NCBI GenBank assembly: GCA_949935685.1
Contig: CATLGN010000034.1
Location: forward strand, 1-10,112
Reading direction: 5' to 3'
Origin: an uncultured Lachnospiraceae bacterium
GTDB taxonomy: Bacteria > Bacillota > Clostridia > Lachnospirales > Lachnospiraceae
DNA length: 10,112 nt
Shown here: positions 1-7,436 of the stretch, piece after piece
How the letters are laid out: every line of letters begins with the position of its first letter
Position numbering within the stretch: the first letter of the stretch is position 1
Program-made: the position numbers and the translations under genes
Notes under the pieces: generated by a model
The model's database searches: none
The model's input: the letters and a program-made list of their open reading frames with translations, nothing else
Told to the model about the DNA's origin: nothing

Positions 1-209
1 CTTACGTGGAAGACCTCAAAGGACATGACAGGCGGTATGCGATTGCGCCCGACAAGATCCGGGAGGAGATCGGATGGGAACCGGAGACAATGTTCCGGGA
101 GGGCATCCGCCGGACGATCGCATGGTATTTTGCGCACGAAGACTGGATGAAAAATGTGACGAGCGGTGAATATCAGAAGTATTACGACGATATGTATCAT
201 GTAAAATAA
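1..209 (+). CDS. rfbB: dTDP-glucose 4,6-dehydratase, C-terminal end (partial)
   Basis: This is the last 68 codons of a gene whose start lies upstream of the window; the first whole codon is TAC at 3-5 and the stop is TAA at 207-209. The enzyme is an NAD-dependent short-chain dehydrogenase/epimerase-type protein that converts dTDP-glucose to dTDP-4-keto-6-deoxyglucose, the second step to dTDP-L-rhamnose, in the cytoplasm. The visible part has the family's characteristic tail: [13 protein letters not shown], then IGWEP, then [12 protein letters not shown] and a short Lys/Tyr-rich end. The catalytic and NAD-binding residues lie upstream and cannot be checked. rfbA follows after 61 bases, which supports the rhamnose-pathway assignment. 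Identity as RfbB rather than another 4,6-dehydratase rests on this tail motif and on the neighbours. Confidence 0.9.
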   Translation, partial: YVEDLKGHDRRYAIAPDKIREEIGWEPETMFREGIRRTIAWYFAHEDWMKNVTSGEYQKYYDDMYHVK

Positions 210-213
210 AGTT

Positions 214-255
214 CGCACGGAGAAGGGTTATTTTCATAAGCCTTCTTTCTGTGCG
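214..255 (+). repeat. Imperfect intercistronic stem-loop between rfbB and rfbA
   Basis: An inverted repeat fills most of the rfbB-rfbA gap. CGCACGGA (214-221) pairs with TCTGTGCG (248-255, one G-T pair), GAAGG (222-226) pairs with CCTTC (241-245), and TTAT (228-231) pairs with ATAA (236-239) around the loop TTTC (232-235). A TT bulge (246-247) and a G-G mismatch interrupt it. About 17 base pairs can form. No run of T follows; the rfbA ribosome binding site starts three bases downstream, so it does not look like an ordinary rho-independent terminator. It may be an mRNA processing or stability element, or a weak attenuator, but its role is unknown. Confidence 0.6.
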
Positions 256-257
256 TC

Positions 258-264
258 AGGAGGA
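258..264 (+). promoter_or_regulatory. Ribosome binding site of rfbA
   Basis: AGGAGGA at 258-264 is a near-perfect Shine-Dalgarno sequence, six bases before the ATG at 271. It fixes the rfbA start and lies just outside the stem-loop ending at 255. Confidence 0.85.
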
Positions 265-270
265 AACGAT

Positions 271-1140
271 ATGAAAGGCATTATTCTCGCCGGCGGTTCG
301 GGAACCCGGCTGTATCCTTTGACAAAGGCGGTTTCCAAACAGATTTTGCCGGTATACGATAAACCGATGATCTATTATCCGCTTTCCACGCTGATGCTGG
401 CGGGCATCCGGGAAATTTTGATTATTTCCACGCCGAGAGACATTACGGTATTTGAAGAACTGTTTGGCAGCGGGGAGCAGCTTGGGCTGCGGATTGCCTA
501 TGCGGTGCAGGAATATCCGAGAGGGCTGGCAGACGCCTTTTTGATCGGGGCGGATTTTATCGGCACGGACAGTGTGGCGCTCGTGCTGGGCGATAATATT
601 TTCTATGGCCAGAGTTTTTCGCGGGTGCTGAAAGCGGCGGCGGAGCGGGAAAAGGGAGCCACCATTTTCGGCTATTATGTGCGCGATCCCAGAGAATACG
701 GCGTCGTGGAGTTCGACGAAAACGGCAGGGCGCTTTCCATCGAGGAAAAACCGGAGAAGCCAAAGAGCAATTATGCGGTGCCGGGTCTGTATTTTTACGA
801 TAATAACGTGGTGGAGATTGCCAGAAATGTAAAGCCCTCCGCCCGCGGCGAGATCGAGATTACGAGTATCAATAATGAATATCTGCGGCGCGGCACGCTG
901 CATGTGGAAACGCTTGGCCGGGGGTTTGCATGGCTGGATACGGGCAACCATGATTCCCTGCTGGATGCGGCGGATTATGTGGCGGCGGTGCAGAAGCGGC
1001 AGGGGTTATATGTGTCCTGCATTGAGGAAATCGCCTATAAGCGGCATTTTATTACACGCGAGCAGCTTCTGGCGCTGGCGGAGCCGCTGATGAAGACCAA
1101 TTACGGGAAATATCTGGTAGAGGTTGCCAATGGACTCTAA
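271..1140 (+). CDS. rfbA: Glucose-1-phosphate thymidylyltransferase
   Basis: This 289-residue protein joins glucose-1-phosphate and dTTP to give dTDP-glucose and pyrophosphate, the first step of dTDP-L-rhamnose synthesis, in the cytoplasm. The length is normal for RmlA/RfbA. The nucleotidyltransferase signature [11 protein letters not shown] is at residues 8-18 and the [16 protein letters not shown] block at 23-38, with the conserved catalytic-region lysine. [10 protein letters not shown] is at 81-90, the metal-binding LGDNIFYG at 106-113, EEKP at 158-161 and WLDTG at 221-225. All the expected motifs are present, so the enzyme is probably active. The start is set by AGGAGGA upstream. The 3' end overlaps the next gene by 11 bases, which suggests translational coupling to the GH25 gene. 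The pathway partners rfbB (upstream) and rfbC (downstream) are close by. Confidence 0.97.
   Translation: MKGIILAGGSGTRLYPLTKAVSKQILPVYDKPMIYYPLSTLMLAGIREILIISTPRDITVFEELFGSGEQLGLRIAYAVQEYPRGLADAFLIGADFIGTDSVALVLGDNIFYGQSFSRVLKAAAEREKGATIFGYYVRDPREYGVVEFDENGRALSIEEKPEKPKSNYAVPGLYFYDNNVVEIARNVKPSARGEIEITSINNEYLRRGTLHVETLGRGFAWLDTGNHDSLLDAADYVAAVQKRQGLYVSCIEEIAYKRHFITREQLLALAEPLMKTNYGKYLVEVANGL
1119..1123 (+). promoter_or_regulatory. Ribosome binding site of the GH25 gene, inside rfbA
   Basis: AGAGG at 1119-1123 lies within the end of rfbA, six bases before ATG at 1130. It favours that ATG over an in-frame TTG at 1124, which would have no spacing to this site. Confidence 0.6.
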
Positions 1141-2377
1141 GCTGAAACGGATTACGGTTGTCTGCGCGACGCTGATGGTTCTTCTGATCGGCGTGACGGC
1201 CGCGGGGATCGGTATTCTGCAAAAGCAGGGCGGCGCCACAGAGAGTATGGCCGGGAAGAAAACGCAGACCGGGGCGGCCCCCTCGGACCCGGCTGACGTG
1301 GATTATTCCGCGTTTCTGGGCGACGAGACTTTTTTTGACAGAGATAAATCAGACTACGAGAAACTGTTGGAAAGTACCGGCAGGAAGCTCAGCCTGTTTG
1401 CCACGTCGGTGGAGCGGGATCTGCGGGTGCAGGTGCTGAATGAGATGGGCGAACTCGTGACGGGCAGAGAATTGTATATTACGCTGAACGGAGAGGAGTA
1501 TAAAGATCTGGATCAGGACGGCGTTATCTACGTCGGCGATCTGTCGCCGGGCGAATACGAGGTGGCGCTGAAAGAGATGGACGATTATAAGGTGCCTTCC
1601 AGTCCGGTCTCTATCCATGTCAGGGAAAATGTGGAATTTGTGCCGATCGACGATATTTCCCTGTTGATCAAAACGGAAGACGAGATCGATGCGGAGAAAG
1701 AAGACTCGGAAGAAGGCGGCGCGGCGAAGGACGCGGATAAGACGGAGCTGACGGGCATTCAGCAGACGGAAGGAAACCGCAGCTTTGGCATTGACGTTTC
1801 CAAATGGAACAAAGACATTGACTGGGCGAAGGCGAAAGCCGCCGGCGTGGAATTTGCCATTATCCGCTGCGGTTATCGCGGTTCCGTGACCGGCGCGCTT
1901 GTGGAAGACCCGTATTTTCTGCGGAATATACAGGGAGCGAAGGCGGCCGGCGTCAAGGTGGGGCTGTATTTCTTTACACAGGCCACGAATGCGGTGGAGG
2001 CCGTGGAAGAAGCCAGCATGGTGCTGTGTCTGAACGGCGGACTGCCGCTTGACTATCCGATCTTTATCGATACGGAGGGAGCCGGCGGAAACGGCCGCGC
2101 GGACGGGCTGGATGTGGCGACCCGGACAGAGGTGTGCCGGGCATTCTGCGAGACAATCGAGAGCGCGGGGTATCGTGCGGGCATTTACGCTTCCAGAAAC
2201 TGGTACTATAATAATCTGGATATGACCCGTCTGGATTCTCACGTGATCTGGCTGGCGGAATATCGGGAATATCCCAAATACGAAGGAAAATACCAGATGT
2301 GGCAGTACACTTCCGGCGGTTCCATCGACGGAATCGAAGGCCGGGTGGATTTTAATATCAGCTTTTTGGGAGAATAA
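1130..2377 (+). CDS. Membrane-anchored GH25 lysozyme-like muramidase
   Basis: This 415-residue protein probably cleaves the glycan strands of peptidoglycan outside the membrane. A short basic start (MDSKLKR) is followed by one hydrophobic helix at about 8-30 with no evident cleavage site, so it is likely an N-terminal anchor. Residues about 95-180 look like a small beta-sandwich ([23 protein letters not shown]), followed by an acidic linker at about 182-205. The GH25 domain spans about 217-413: FGIDVSKWN with D222, IFIDTE with D314 and E316, and VDFN with D407. These match the acidic active-site positions known for GH25 enzymes, so activity is plausible. A TTG at 1124 would add two residues. 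The gene overlaps rfbA by 11 bases and precedes rfbC by 18. A muramidase between two rhamnose genes is unusual and suggests a role in polymer passage or attachment, but this is inference. Confidence 0.9.
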   Translation: MDSKLKRITVVCATLMVLLIGVTAAGIGILQKQGGATESMAGKKTQTGAAPSDPADVDYSAFLGDETFFDRDKSDYEKLLESTGRKLSLFATSVERDLRVQVLNEMGELVTGRELYITLNGEEYKDLDQDGVIYVGDLSPGEYEVALKEMDDYKVPSSPVSIHVRENVEFVPIDDISLLIKTEDEIDAEKEDSEEGGAAKDADKTELTGIQQTEGNRSFGIDVSKWNKDIDWAKAKAAGVEFAIIRCGYRGSVTGALVEDPYFLRNIQGAKAAGVKVGLYFFTQATNAVEAVEEASMVLCLNGGLPLDYPIFIDTEGAGGNGRADGLDVATRTEVCRAFCETIESAGYRAGIYASRNWYYNNLDMTRLDSHVIWLAEYREYPKYEGKYQMWQYTSGGSIDGIEGRVDFNISFLGE

Positions 2378-2380
2378 TGT

Positions 2381-2391
2381 AAGGAGCGAGG
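2381..2391 (+). promoter_or_regulatory. Ribosome binding site region of rfbC
   Basis: The 18-base gap after the GH25 gene contains AAGGAG (2381-2386, nine bases before the ATG) followed by GAGG (2388-2391, four bases before it). Either can serve the ATG at 2396. No other start is needed. Confidence 0.7.
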
Positions 2392-2395
2392 AAAT

Positions 2396-2962
2396 ATGGG
2401 AAAGATTACGGTGGAGACGTGTGAAATCGAAGGGCTTAAGATTATAACCCCGGCGGTACATGGCGATGAGCGGGGGTATTTTATGGAGACGTATAACTAT
2501 CGGGATTTTCAGGAGGCGGGCATTCCCCATACCTTTGTACAGGATAACCAGTCCGCTTCTAAAAAAGGCGTTCTGCGGGGACTGCATTTTCAGATCCATT
2601 ATCCGCAGGATAAGCTGGTGCGCGTGGTCAGCGGAGAGGTGTTTGACGTGGCGGTTGATCTGCGGGAAGGTTCGGAGACGTATGGCCGGTGGTTTGGCGT
2701 GCGGCTTTCCGCGGAAAATAAGAAACAGTTTTTCATTCCCAAACATTTCGCACACGGTTTTCTCGTGCTCTCGGATTACGCGGAATTTGCCTATAAATGC
2801 ACGGACTTTTACCATCCCAACGACGAGGGCGGCCTTCTGTGGAATGATCCGGACATCGGCGTCGACTGGCCCCTGTGGGATGGCGCGGAGCTGATTATTT
2901 CCGACAAAGATAAAGTATGGCAGGGCATTCGGGCATACACCGAGGGGAAACGGAACGGATAA
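2396..2962 (+). CDS. rfbC: dTDP-4-dehydrorhamnose 3,5-epimerase
   Basis: This 188-residue cupin-fold enzyme epimerises C3 and C5 of dTDP-4-keto-6-deoxyglucose to give dTDP-4-keto-L-rhamnose. Length and motifs are typical of RmlC: DERGYF at 24-29, QDNQS at 49-53, LRGLHFQ at 60-66 with the catalytic-type His64, KLVRVVSGEVFDVAVDLR at 73-90, and FIPKHFAHGF at 113-122. The EFAYKCTDFY segment includes Tyr133, the position expected for the catalytic tyrosine. SDKD at 169-172 matches the usual C-terminal acidic motif. It should be active. It lies downstream of the GH25 gene and 24 bases ahead of the exporter permease gene. The reductase gene rfbD, needed to finish dTDP-L-rhamnose, is not in this window. 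Confidence 0.97.
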   Translation: MGKITVETCEIEGLKIITPAVHGDERGYFMETYNYRDFQEAGIPHTFVQDNQSASKKGVLRGLHFQIHYPQDKLVRVVSGEVFDVAVDLREGSETYGRWFGVRLSAENKKQFFIPKHFAHGFLVLSDYAEFAYKCTDFYHPNDEGGLLWNDPDIGVDWPLWDGAELIISDKDKVWQGIRAYTEGKRNG

Positions 2963-2986
2963 CAGAGGCCGTTTCGGGAGGAAGAG

Positions 2987-3982
2987 ATGAAAAAACGGAA
3001 GCTGACAAAAAAAGGAAATATCACCATTGTTTCCGTGATTGCGATGCTGTTTCTGGCCGTGATTGTACTGCATGAGAACCAGTTTGCCAATCCGCATCAG
3101 GAACTGGTTAAAAAATGCATCGCTGTGACGATCATTCTCGTCAGCCTGTTCTTGTATGCCGTTTTGTACGATAAGATCATTGTACTGCCCGCGGAGCTGT
3201 ACCAGAACCGGCGGCTGATCTGGAAGCTGGCGAAAAATGATTTCAAGACACGGTTTGCGGGTTCCTATCTGGGTATTGTCTGGGCGTTTGTGCAGCCGGT
3301 CGTTACGATCCTCGTATATTGGATTGTATTTGAAAAAGGGCTCAACGCCAAGGCCGAGATGCTGGCCGACGGTACCGAAGCGCCGTATGTGCTCTGGCTG
3401 ACGGCGGGCATTGTACCGTGGTTCTATTTTTCGGAAGCGCTCAGCAACGGGACGACCGCCCTGCTGGAATACAACTATCTGGTGAAAAAGGTGGTATTTA
3501 AAATCAGCATTTTGCCGATAATCAAAATTATTGCCGCCACCTTTATTCATGGTTTTTTTGTGCTGTTTATGCTGCTGCTCTACATGGCGCACGGATATTT
3601 TCCCGACGCTCATACGCTACAGCTTTTCTATTACAGCTTCTGTCTGTTCATTTTTGTGCTTGGTATCTCGTATACGACCTGTGCGATTGTCATTTTTTTC
3701 CGTGACCTGACACAGATTATTGCCATTGTGCTGCAGGTGGGAATGTGGGCCACCCCGATACTCTGGCAGCTCAGCCGCGTACCGGAGCGGTATCAGATAT
3801 TGTTTAAACTCAACCCCATGTTTTATATTGTAAACGGCTACCGCAGCGCCATGCTGGAGAAGACATGGTTTTGGGAAGATTTTTATTCCACAATGTTTTT
3901 CTGGATTATTACAGCCGTTATCTTCGGAATCGGTACACTGATCTTTAAGAGATTGAAGGTTCACTTCGCCGATGTGCTTTGA
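2987..3982 (+). CDS. wzm: Polysaccharide ABC exporter permease (Wzm-type) with N-terminal extension
   Basis: This 331-residue integral membrane protein is the likely channel subunit of an ABC-2-type exporter that moves a lipid-linked polysaccharide out of the cytoplasm. The core from about residue 70 has the family pattern: LAKNDFKTRFAGSYLGIVWA at 81-100 ahead of the first core helix, LLEYNYLVKKVVFK at 159-172, FFRDLTQIIAIVLQVGMWATP at about 237-257 and NPMFYIVNGYRSAML at 276-290, with about six hydrophobic segments. Typical Wzm/TagG/RgpC permeases are about 260-270 residues; this one has an extra 70 or so at the front with two hydrophobic helices (about 11-29 and 44-61). GGGAGG at 2976-2981, five bases before the ATG, supports the long start. 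The wzt gene begins 27 bases downstream and encodes its ATPase. Confidence 0.93.
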   Translation: MKKRKLTKKGNITIVSVIAMLFLAVIVLHENQFANPHQELVKKCIAVTIILVSLFLYAVLYDKIIVLPAELYQNRRLIWKLAKNDFKTRFAGSYLGIVWAFVQPVVTILVYWIVFEKGLNAKAEMLADGTEAPYVLWLTAGIVPWFYFSEALSNGTTALLEYNYLVKKVVFKISILPIIKIIAATFIHGFFVLFMLLLYMAHGYFPDAHTLQLFYYSFCLFIFVLGISYTTCAIVIFFRDLTQIIAIVLQVGMWATPILWQLSRVPERYQILFKLNPMFYIVNGYRSAMLEKTWFWEDFYSTMFFWIITAVIFGIGTLIFKRLKVHFADVL

Positions 3983-4009
3983 GCGAATCGGAATCGGACA
4001 GGGGAACAC

Positions 4010-5374
4010 ATGAACGAGAATACAGCCATTCAGGTCAGAGATCTGAATAAGATTTATAAATTATATGACAAGCCGATGGACAGACTGAAGGAAGCGCTTG
4101 GACTGTCGCGCGGGAAGCGGTATAAGGAGCATTATGCCCTGCGGGGCGTCAGCATGGATGTGCGCCAGGGAGAGACGGTGGGGATTATCGGGACGAACGG
4201 TTCCGGGAAATCGACGATTCTGAAGATTATCACCGGCGTGTTGAATCCGACGTCCGGCTCGGTCACGGTAAACGGAAGGATTTCCGCGCTTCTGGAACTG
4301 GGCGCGGGGTTCAATATGGAGTATAACGGGATCGAAAATATTTATCTGAACGGCACGATGACAGGCTTTTCCAAAGAGGAAATCAGCGCCAAACTGGATG
4401 ATATACTGGAGTTTGCGGATATTGGCGATTATGTGTATCAGCCGGTAAAGACGTATTCCAGCGGGATGTTTGTGCGTCTGGCCTTTGCGCTGGCGATTAA
4501 TATTGACCCCGAAATCCTGATTGTGGACGAGGCGCTTTCGGTGGGGGATGTGTTTTTCCAGGCAAAGTGCTACCATAAATTTGAAGAATTTAAAAAGATG
4601 GGGAAGACGATTCTCTTTGTCAGCCATGATCTGAGCAGTGTGAGCAAGTACTGTGACCGGGTTGTGCTGCTCAACCGGGGCGAACGGATGGCGGAGGGAT
4701 CGCCCAAAGAAATGATCGATCTCTATAAACAGGTGCTTGTGGGACAGTATGCCGTGCATGACGAGCCGGAGAGCGGTTCCAATCTGCTGGACGACGAACA
4801 GCTCAACCGTGCGGCGCGCCGGGCCGGCAGTACATCCGCGGGAAAAAGCGCAGCCGCGCCGGCAGACGAGGTGACTGCCGGGGGAGAACATGCGCCGCAG
4901 ACGGAGGACGGCGGCGGAAACCGCGCCGGGACAGTGGAATACGGGACGAAACAGGCGTTGATTACGGAGCATTACATTACGGATGACGCGGGGATGCGCA
5001 CCAATGCGGTGCTCAAAGGCAGCAGTTTTTCCGTGCATATGAAGGTGGAATTTTATGCGGATCTGCCGTCGCCGATTTTTGCCTGTTCGATTAAAAACGC
5101 ACTTGGCGTCGAGATCACGGGAACCAATACGATGGTGGAGAAGACATTTCTCGAGCCGGTCAGCGCCGGCATGGTAAAAGAAGCGGTATTTACGCAGAAG
5201 ATGAGTTTACAGGGGGGAGAGTATCTGATCTCACTGGGACTGACCGGGTATGAGGGAGATACGTTTGTCGTATATCACAGATTGTATGACGTGATGAATA
5301 TTACGGTTATTTCGGATAAAAATACGGTGGGGTATTATGATATGGGCTCGGATGTAAGGGTAAAGGATGTGTGA
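4010..5374 (+). CDS. wzt: Polysaccharide ABC exporter ATPase (Wzt-type) with C-terminal domain
   Basis: This 454-residue protein is the nucleotide-binding partner of the permease upstream. The ATPase part (about 5-245) has Walker A GTNGSGKST at 61-69, the signature YSSGM at 149-153 in the variant form normal for this export family, Walker B ILIVDE at 169-174 and the switch histidine in SHDL (His206). A 55-60-residue Ala/Gly/charged linker (about 256-312) of probable disorder joins it to a beta-rich region at about 314-454, with GGEYLISLGLTG at 402-413. This region matches the position and style of the Wzt C-terminal domain, which in E. coli O9a binds the capped end of the glycan. RgpD/TagH-type ATPases are the alternative names. 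AGGGG at 4000-4004 precedes the ATG by five bases. The gene overlaps the next one by eight bases. Confidence 0.94.
   Translation: MNENTAIQVRDLNKIYKLYDKPMDRLKEALGLSRGKRYKEHYALRGVSMDVRQGETVGIIGTNGSGKSTILKIITGVLNPTSGSVTVNGRISALLELGAGFNMEYNGIENIYLNGTMTGFSKEEISAKLDDILEFADIGDYVYQPVKTYSSGMFVRLAFALAINIDPEILIVDEALSVGDVFFQAKCYHKFEEFKKMGKTILFVSHDLSSVSKYCDRVVLLNRGERMAEGSPKEMIDLYKQVLVGQYAVHDEPESGSNLLDDEQLNRAARRAGSTSAGKSAAAPADEVTAGGEHAPQTEDGGGNRAGTVEYGTKQALITEHYITDDAGMRTNAVLKGSSFSVHMKVEFYADLPSPIFACSIKNALGVEITGTNTMVEKTFLEPVSAGMVKEAVFTQKMSLQGGEYLISLGLTGYEGDTFVVYHRLYDVMNITVISDKNTVGYYDMGSDVRVKDV
5356..5360 (+). promoter_or_regulatory. Ribosome binding site of the methyltransferase/kinase-like gene, inside wzt
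   Basis: AAGGG at 5356-5360 lies in the end of wzt, six bases before ATG at 5367. It favours that start over the in-frame ATG at 5379, which would shorten the protein by four residues and lacks a well-spaced site. Confidence 0.55.
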
Positions 5375-7436
5375 GCGGATGGAAAAGATTGGAAAGATCG
5401 TAATAGACGATACGAAGTACCCGGGACAGGACATGTACTGTGACGGCGCGGTGGAGGACGAGATACTGGAGATCGTCAAAACGCTGGAACCCTGCGACTA
5501 TGGCATGATGATTGAAAAGGAGAAAAGCTGGCCGGTTTTATACCATCTTTCGTCCCTGCGGGAAAATATTGTAAGCTGGATTCCGCTCAAAAAGACGGAC
5601 CGGGTGCTGGAGGTGGGCTCCGGCTGCGGTGCGATTACCGGCGCGCTTGCCGCAAAGGCCGGCAGTGTTACCTGCGTCGAGCTTTCCAGAAAACGAAGCC
5701 TGATCAATGCATATCGTCATGCGGATTGTGATAATGTAACCATAAAATTGGGCAATTTTCAGGATATAGAACCGCTGCTTGCCTGTGATTATGATTACAT
5801 TTTTTTGATTGGCGTATTTGAATATGCGCAGAGCTATATCGGCGGAGAGGATCCCTTTGCCACGTTTATGAATATTATGCAAAAGCATCTCTCCCCGGAC
5901 GGCCGTCTGGTCATTGCCATCGAAAACCGGCTGGGACTGAAATACTGGGCCGGCTGCAAGGAAGATCATCTGGGCACCTATTTTGACGGAATCGAAGGGT
6001 ATCCCAATGGCGGCGGCGTGCGCACGTTTACCAGGGCGGCGCTGGAAGAAATCTGTCGGAAAAACGGAATCACGGCTTATTCTTTTTATTATCCGTACCC
6101 GGATTATAAGTTTATGACCTGTCTGTATTCGGATGCGCGCCTGCCAAAGGTAGGAGAACTGTCTGACAATATGCGCAATTTTGACAGGGACCGCCTGCGA
6201 TTGTTTGATGAGAAGCATGTGTTTGACGGACTGATCCGGGAAGGGCTGTTTCCGTGGTTCTCCAATTCTTATCTGTTGGTGACGGGGAAGGAGCTGCCGG
6301 TTATCTACAGCCGCTTTTCCAATGACAGAGCGCCGGAATATGCCATTCGGACAGAGATTCGCCGTGAAGCGGCAGGAGAGGCCCTTACGGTGCGGAAGGT
6401 CCCTGCGACGCAGGCGGCCGTACCGCACGTCCGGCAGCTTCTGGAAAAGGGACGCAAGCTGGAAGCGGCCTATGGCGGCAGCGGACTTTTGATCAACCGG
6501 TGTGCGCTGGAGGGAGACGAGGCGGTTTTTGAGTATTTGTCGGGCAGGACATTGGAAGAACTTCTGGATGAATGTCTGGAAGGGGACGATATGGCCGGGT
6601 TTGAAGCGCTTTTTACCGCTTACTGCGATATGGTACGGTATCCGAAAGAGGCTGCGGTTTATAACTATGATTTGATTTTTTCCAATATTATTATAACGGA
6701 GGCGGGCTGGAATCTGATCGATTATGAGTGGGTATTCGACGGCAGCATTCCGCCGGAGTATATGATTACGCGCGCACTGCAGTGCTATAGCTTTGGCTCG
6801 GAGAAACGGACACAGATCTGCCGGAAACTATTACAGAAAAAGTTCGGATACGGGGACTGGGAAATCGGCGAGATCGCCTGGAAAGAGAAGGAGTTTCAGA
6901 AGTTTTCGACCGGAAAGCGGATGTCCATGGCAGAGATACGGGATGCCATCGACTGGCCGATTGTGCCCGTGCTGACATTGAATCACAGGTATCTGGATGA
7001 ACGCAGCCGAAACTGCATTCAGATTTACGAAGACCACGGCTCGGGTTTTATGGAGTCACAGTCGTATATTTTGCATGCGGGTTATCAGGAGCGGGAACTG
7101 CTGACGGTGGAAATCGAGGGCAAACCGGGTGTCCATGCCATTCGTCTGGACCCGGCGCGGGATTTTTGCATTGTGCGCATCCCGGTGTTCCGGGCGGGGA
7201 TGCAGACCGTTTCCCTGCGGGATAAGGGAATCGTGGTCAACGGGACGTTCCTGGCCGACGATATGATTTTATTTGCAACGGACGATCCGGGCATCACGAT
7301 TATGCATCCGGGCCGAAATCTGCATATTGAGCTGGAAGTGAGCCGGATTTCCAGACAGGTGGCGGAGTGCATGGAGTATGACCTGACAGAGCGGAAACAG
7401 ACATGGTTTAAGGGTTTGAAATGGTTTTCAAAATAA
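5367..7436 (+). CDS. SAM methyltransferase and kinase-like fusion, possible glycan chain-capping protein
   Basis: This is a 689-residue cytoplasmic-looking protein with no signal or membrane segment. Residues about 55-240 form a class I SAM-dependent methyltransferase: motif I VLEVGSGCG at 80-88, the acidic ribose-binding residue in VELS (Glu105), and LSPDGRLVIAIENR at 175-188. Residues about 330-480 look like an aminoglycoside/choline-kinase-type fold: a possible beta-3 lysine in VRK (Lys344), the hinge-like VFEYLSGRTLEELL at 387-400, a catalytic-loop pattern YNYDLIFSN with Asp435 and Asn440, and IDYEW at 451-455 with a metal-binding-type Asp452. The usual histidine before the loop is replaced (Asn433). 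Residues about 548-660 are beta-rich (IRLDPARDFCIVRI). The order methyltransferase then kinase, directly after wzt, recalls WbdD of E. coli O9a. It could instead methylate chain sugars, with an inactive kinase part. Confidence 0.75.
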   Translation: MCERMEKIGKIVIDDTKYPGQDMYCDGAVEDEILEIVKTLEPCDYGMMIEKEKSWPVLYHLSSLRENIVSWIPLKKTDRVLEVGSGCGAITGALAAKAGSVTCVELSRKRSLINAYRHADCDNVTIKLGNFQDIEPLLACDYDYIFLIGVFEYAQSYIGGEDPFATFMNIMQKHLSPDGRLVIAIENRLGLKYWAGCKEDHLGTYFDGIEGYPNGGGVRTFTRAALEEICRKNGITAYSFYYPYPDYKFMTCLYSDARLPKVGELSDNMRNFDRDRLRLFDEKHVFDGLIREGLFPWFSNSYLLVTGKELPVIYSRFSNDRAPEYAIRTEIRREAAGEALTVRKVPATQAAVPHVRQLLEKGRKLEAAYGGSGLLINRCALEGDEAVFEYLSGRTLEELLDECLEGDDMAGFEALFTAYCDMVRYPKEAAVYNYDLIFSNIIITEAGWNLIDYEWVFDGSIPPEYMITRALQCYSFGSEKRTQICRKLLQKKFGYGDWEIGEIAWKEKEFQKFSTGKRMSMAEIRDAIDWPIVPVLTLNHRYLDERSRNCIQIYEDHGSGFMESQSYILHAGYQERELLTVEIEGKPGVHAIRLDPARDFCIVRIPVFRAGMQTVSLRDKGIVVNGTFLADDMILFATDDPGITIMHPGRNLHIELEVSRISRQVAECMEYDLTERKQTWFKGLKWFSK

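Noticed and set aside
214..255. Stem-loop as a rho-independent terminator ending the rfbB transcript
   Set aside because: No T tract follows on the + strand, and the next gene's ribosome binding site begins three bases later, so it is described only as an intercistronic stem-loop.
2460..2894. 144-codon + strand open frame inside rfbC
   Set aside because: It is an out-of-frame reading of a fully intact epimerase gene, with an Arg/Ile/Cys-rich product and no motif.
1349..3613. Very long open frame on the minus strand (754 codons) spanning the GH25, rfbC and permease genes
   Set aside because: It crosses three well-supported + strand genes and their gaps, has no recognisable domain and is rich in His, Arg, Gln and Ile, as expected of an antisense shadow of codon-biased genes. 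Similar shadows at 4061-5038, 5538-6428 and 8498-9340 behave the same way.
3985..3996. Tandem GAATCG hexamer between the permease and ATPase genes
   Set aside because: Two copies of six bases are easily due to chance, and no symmetry or regulatory context accompanies them.
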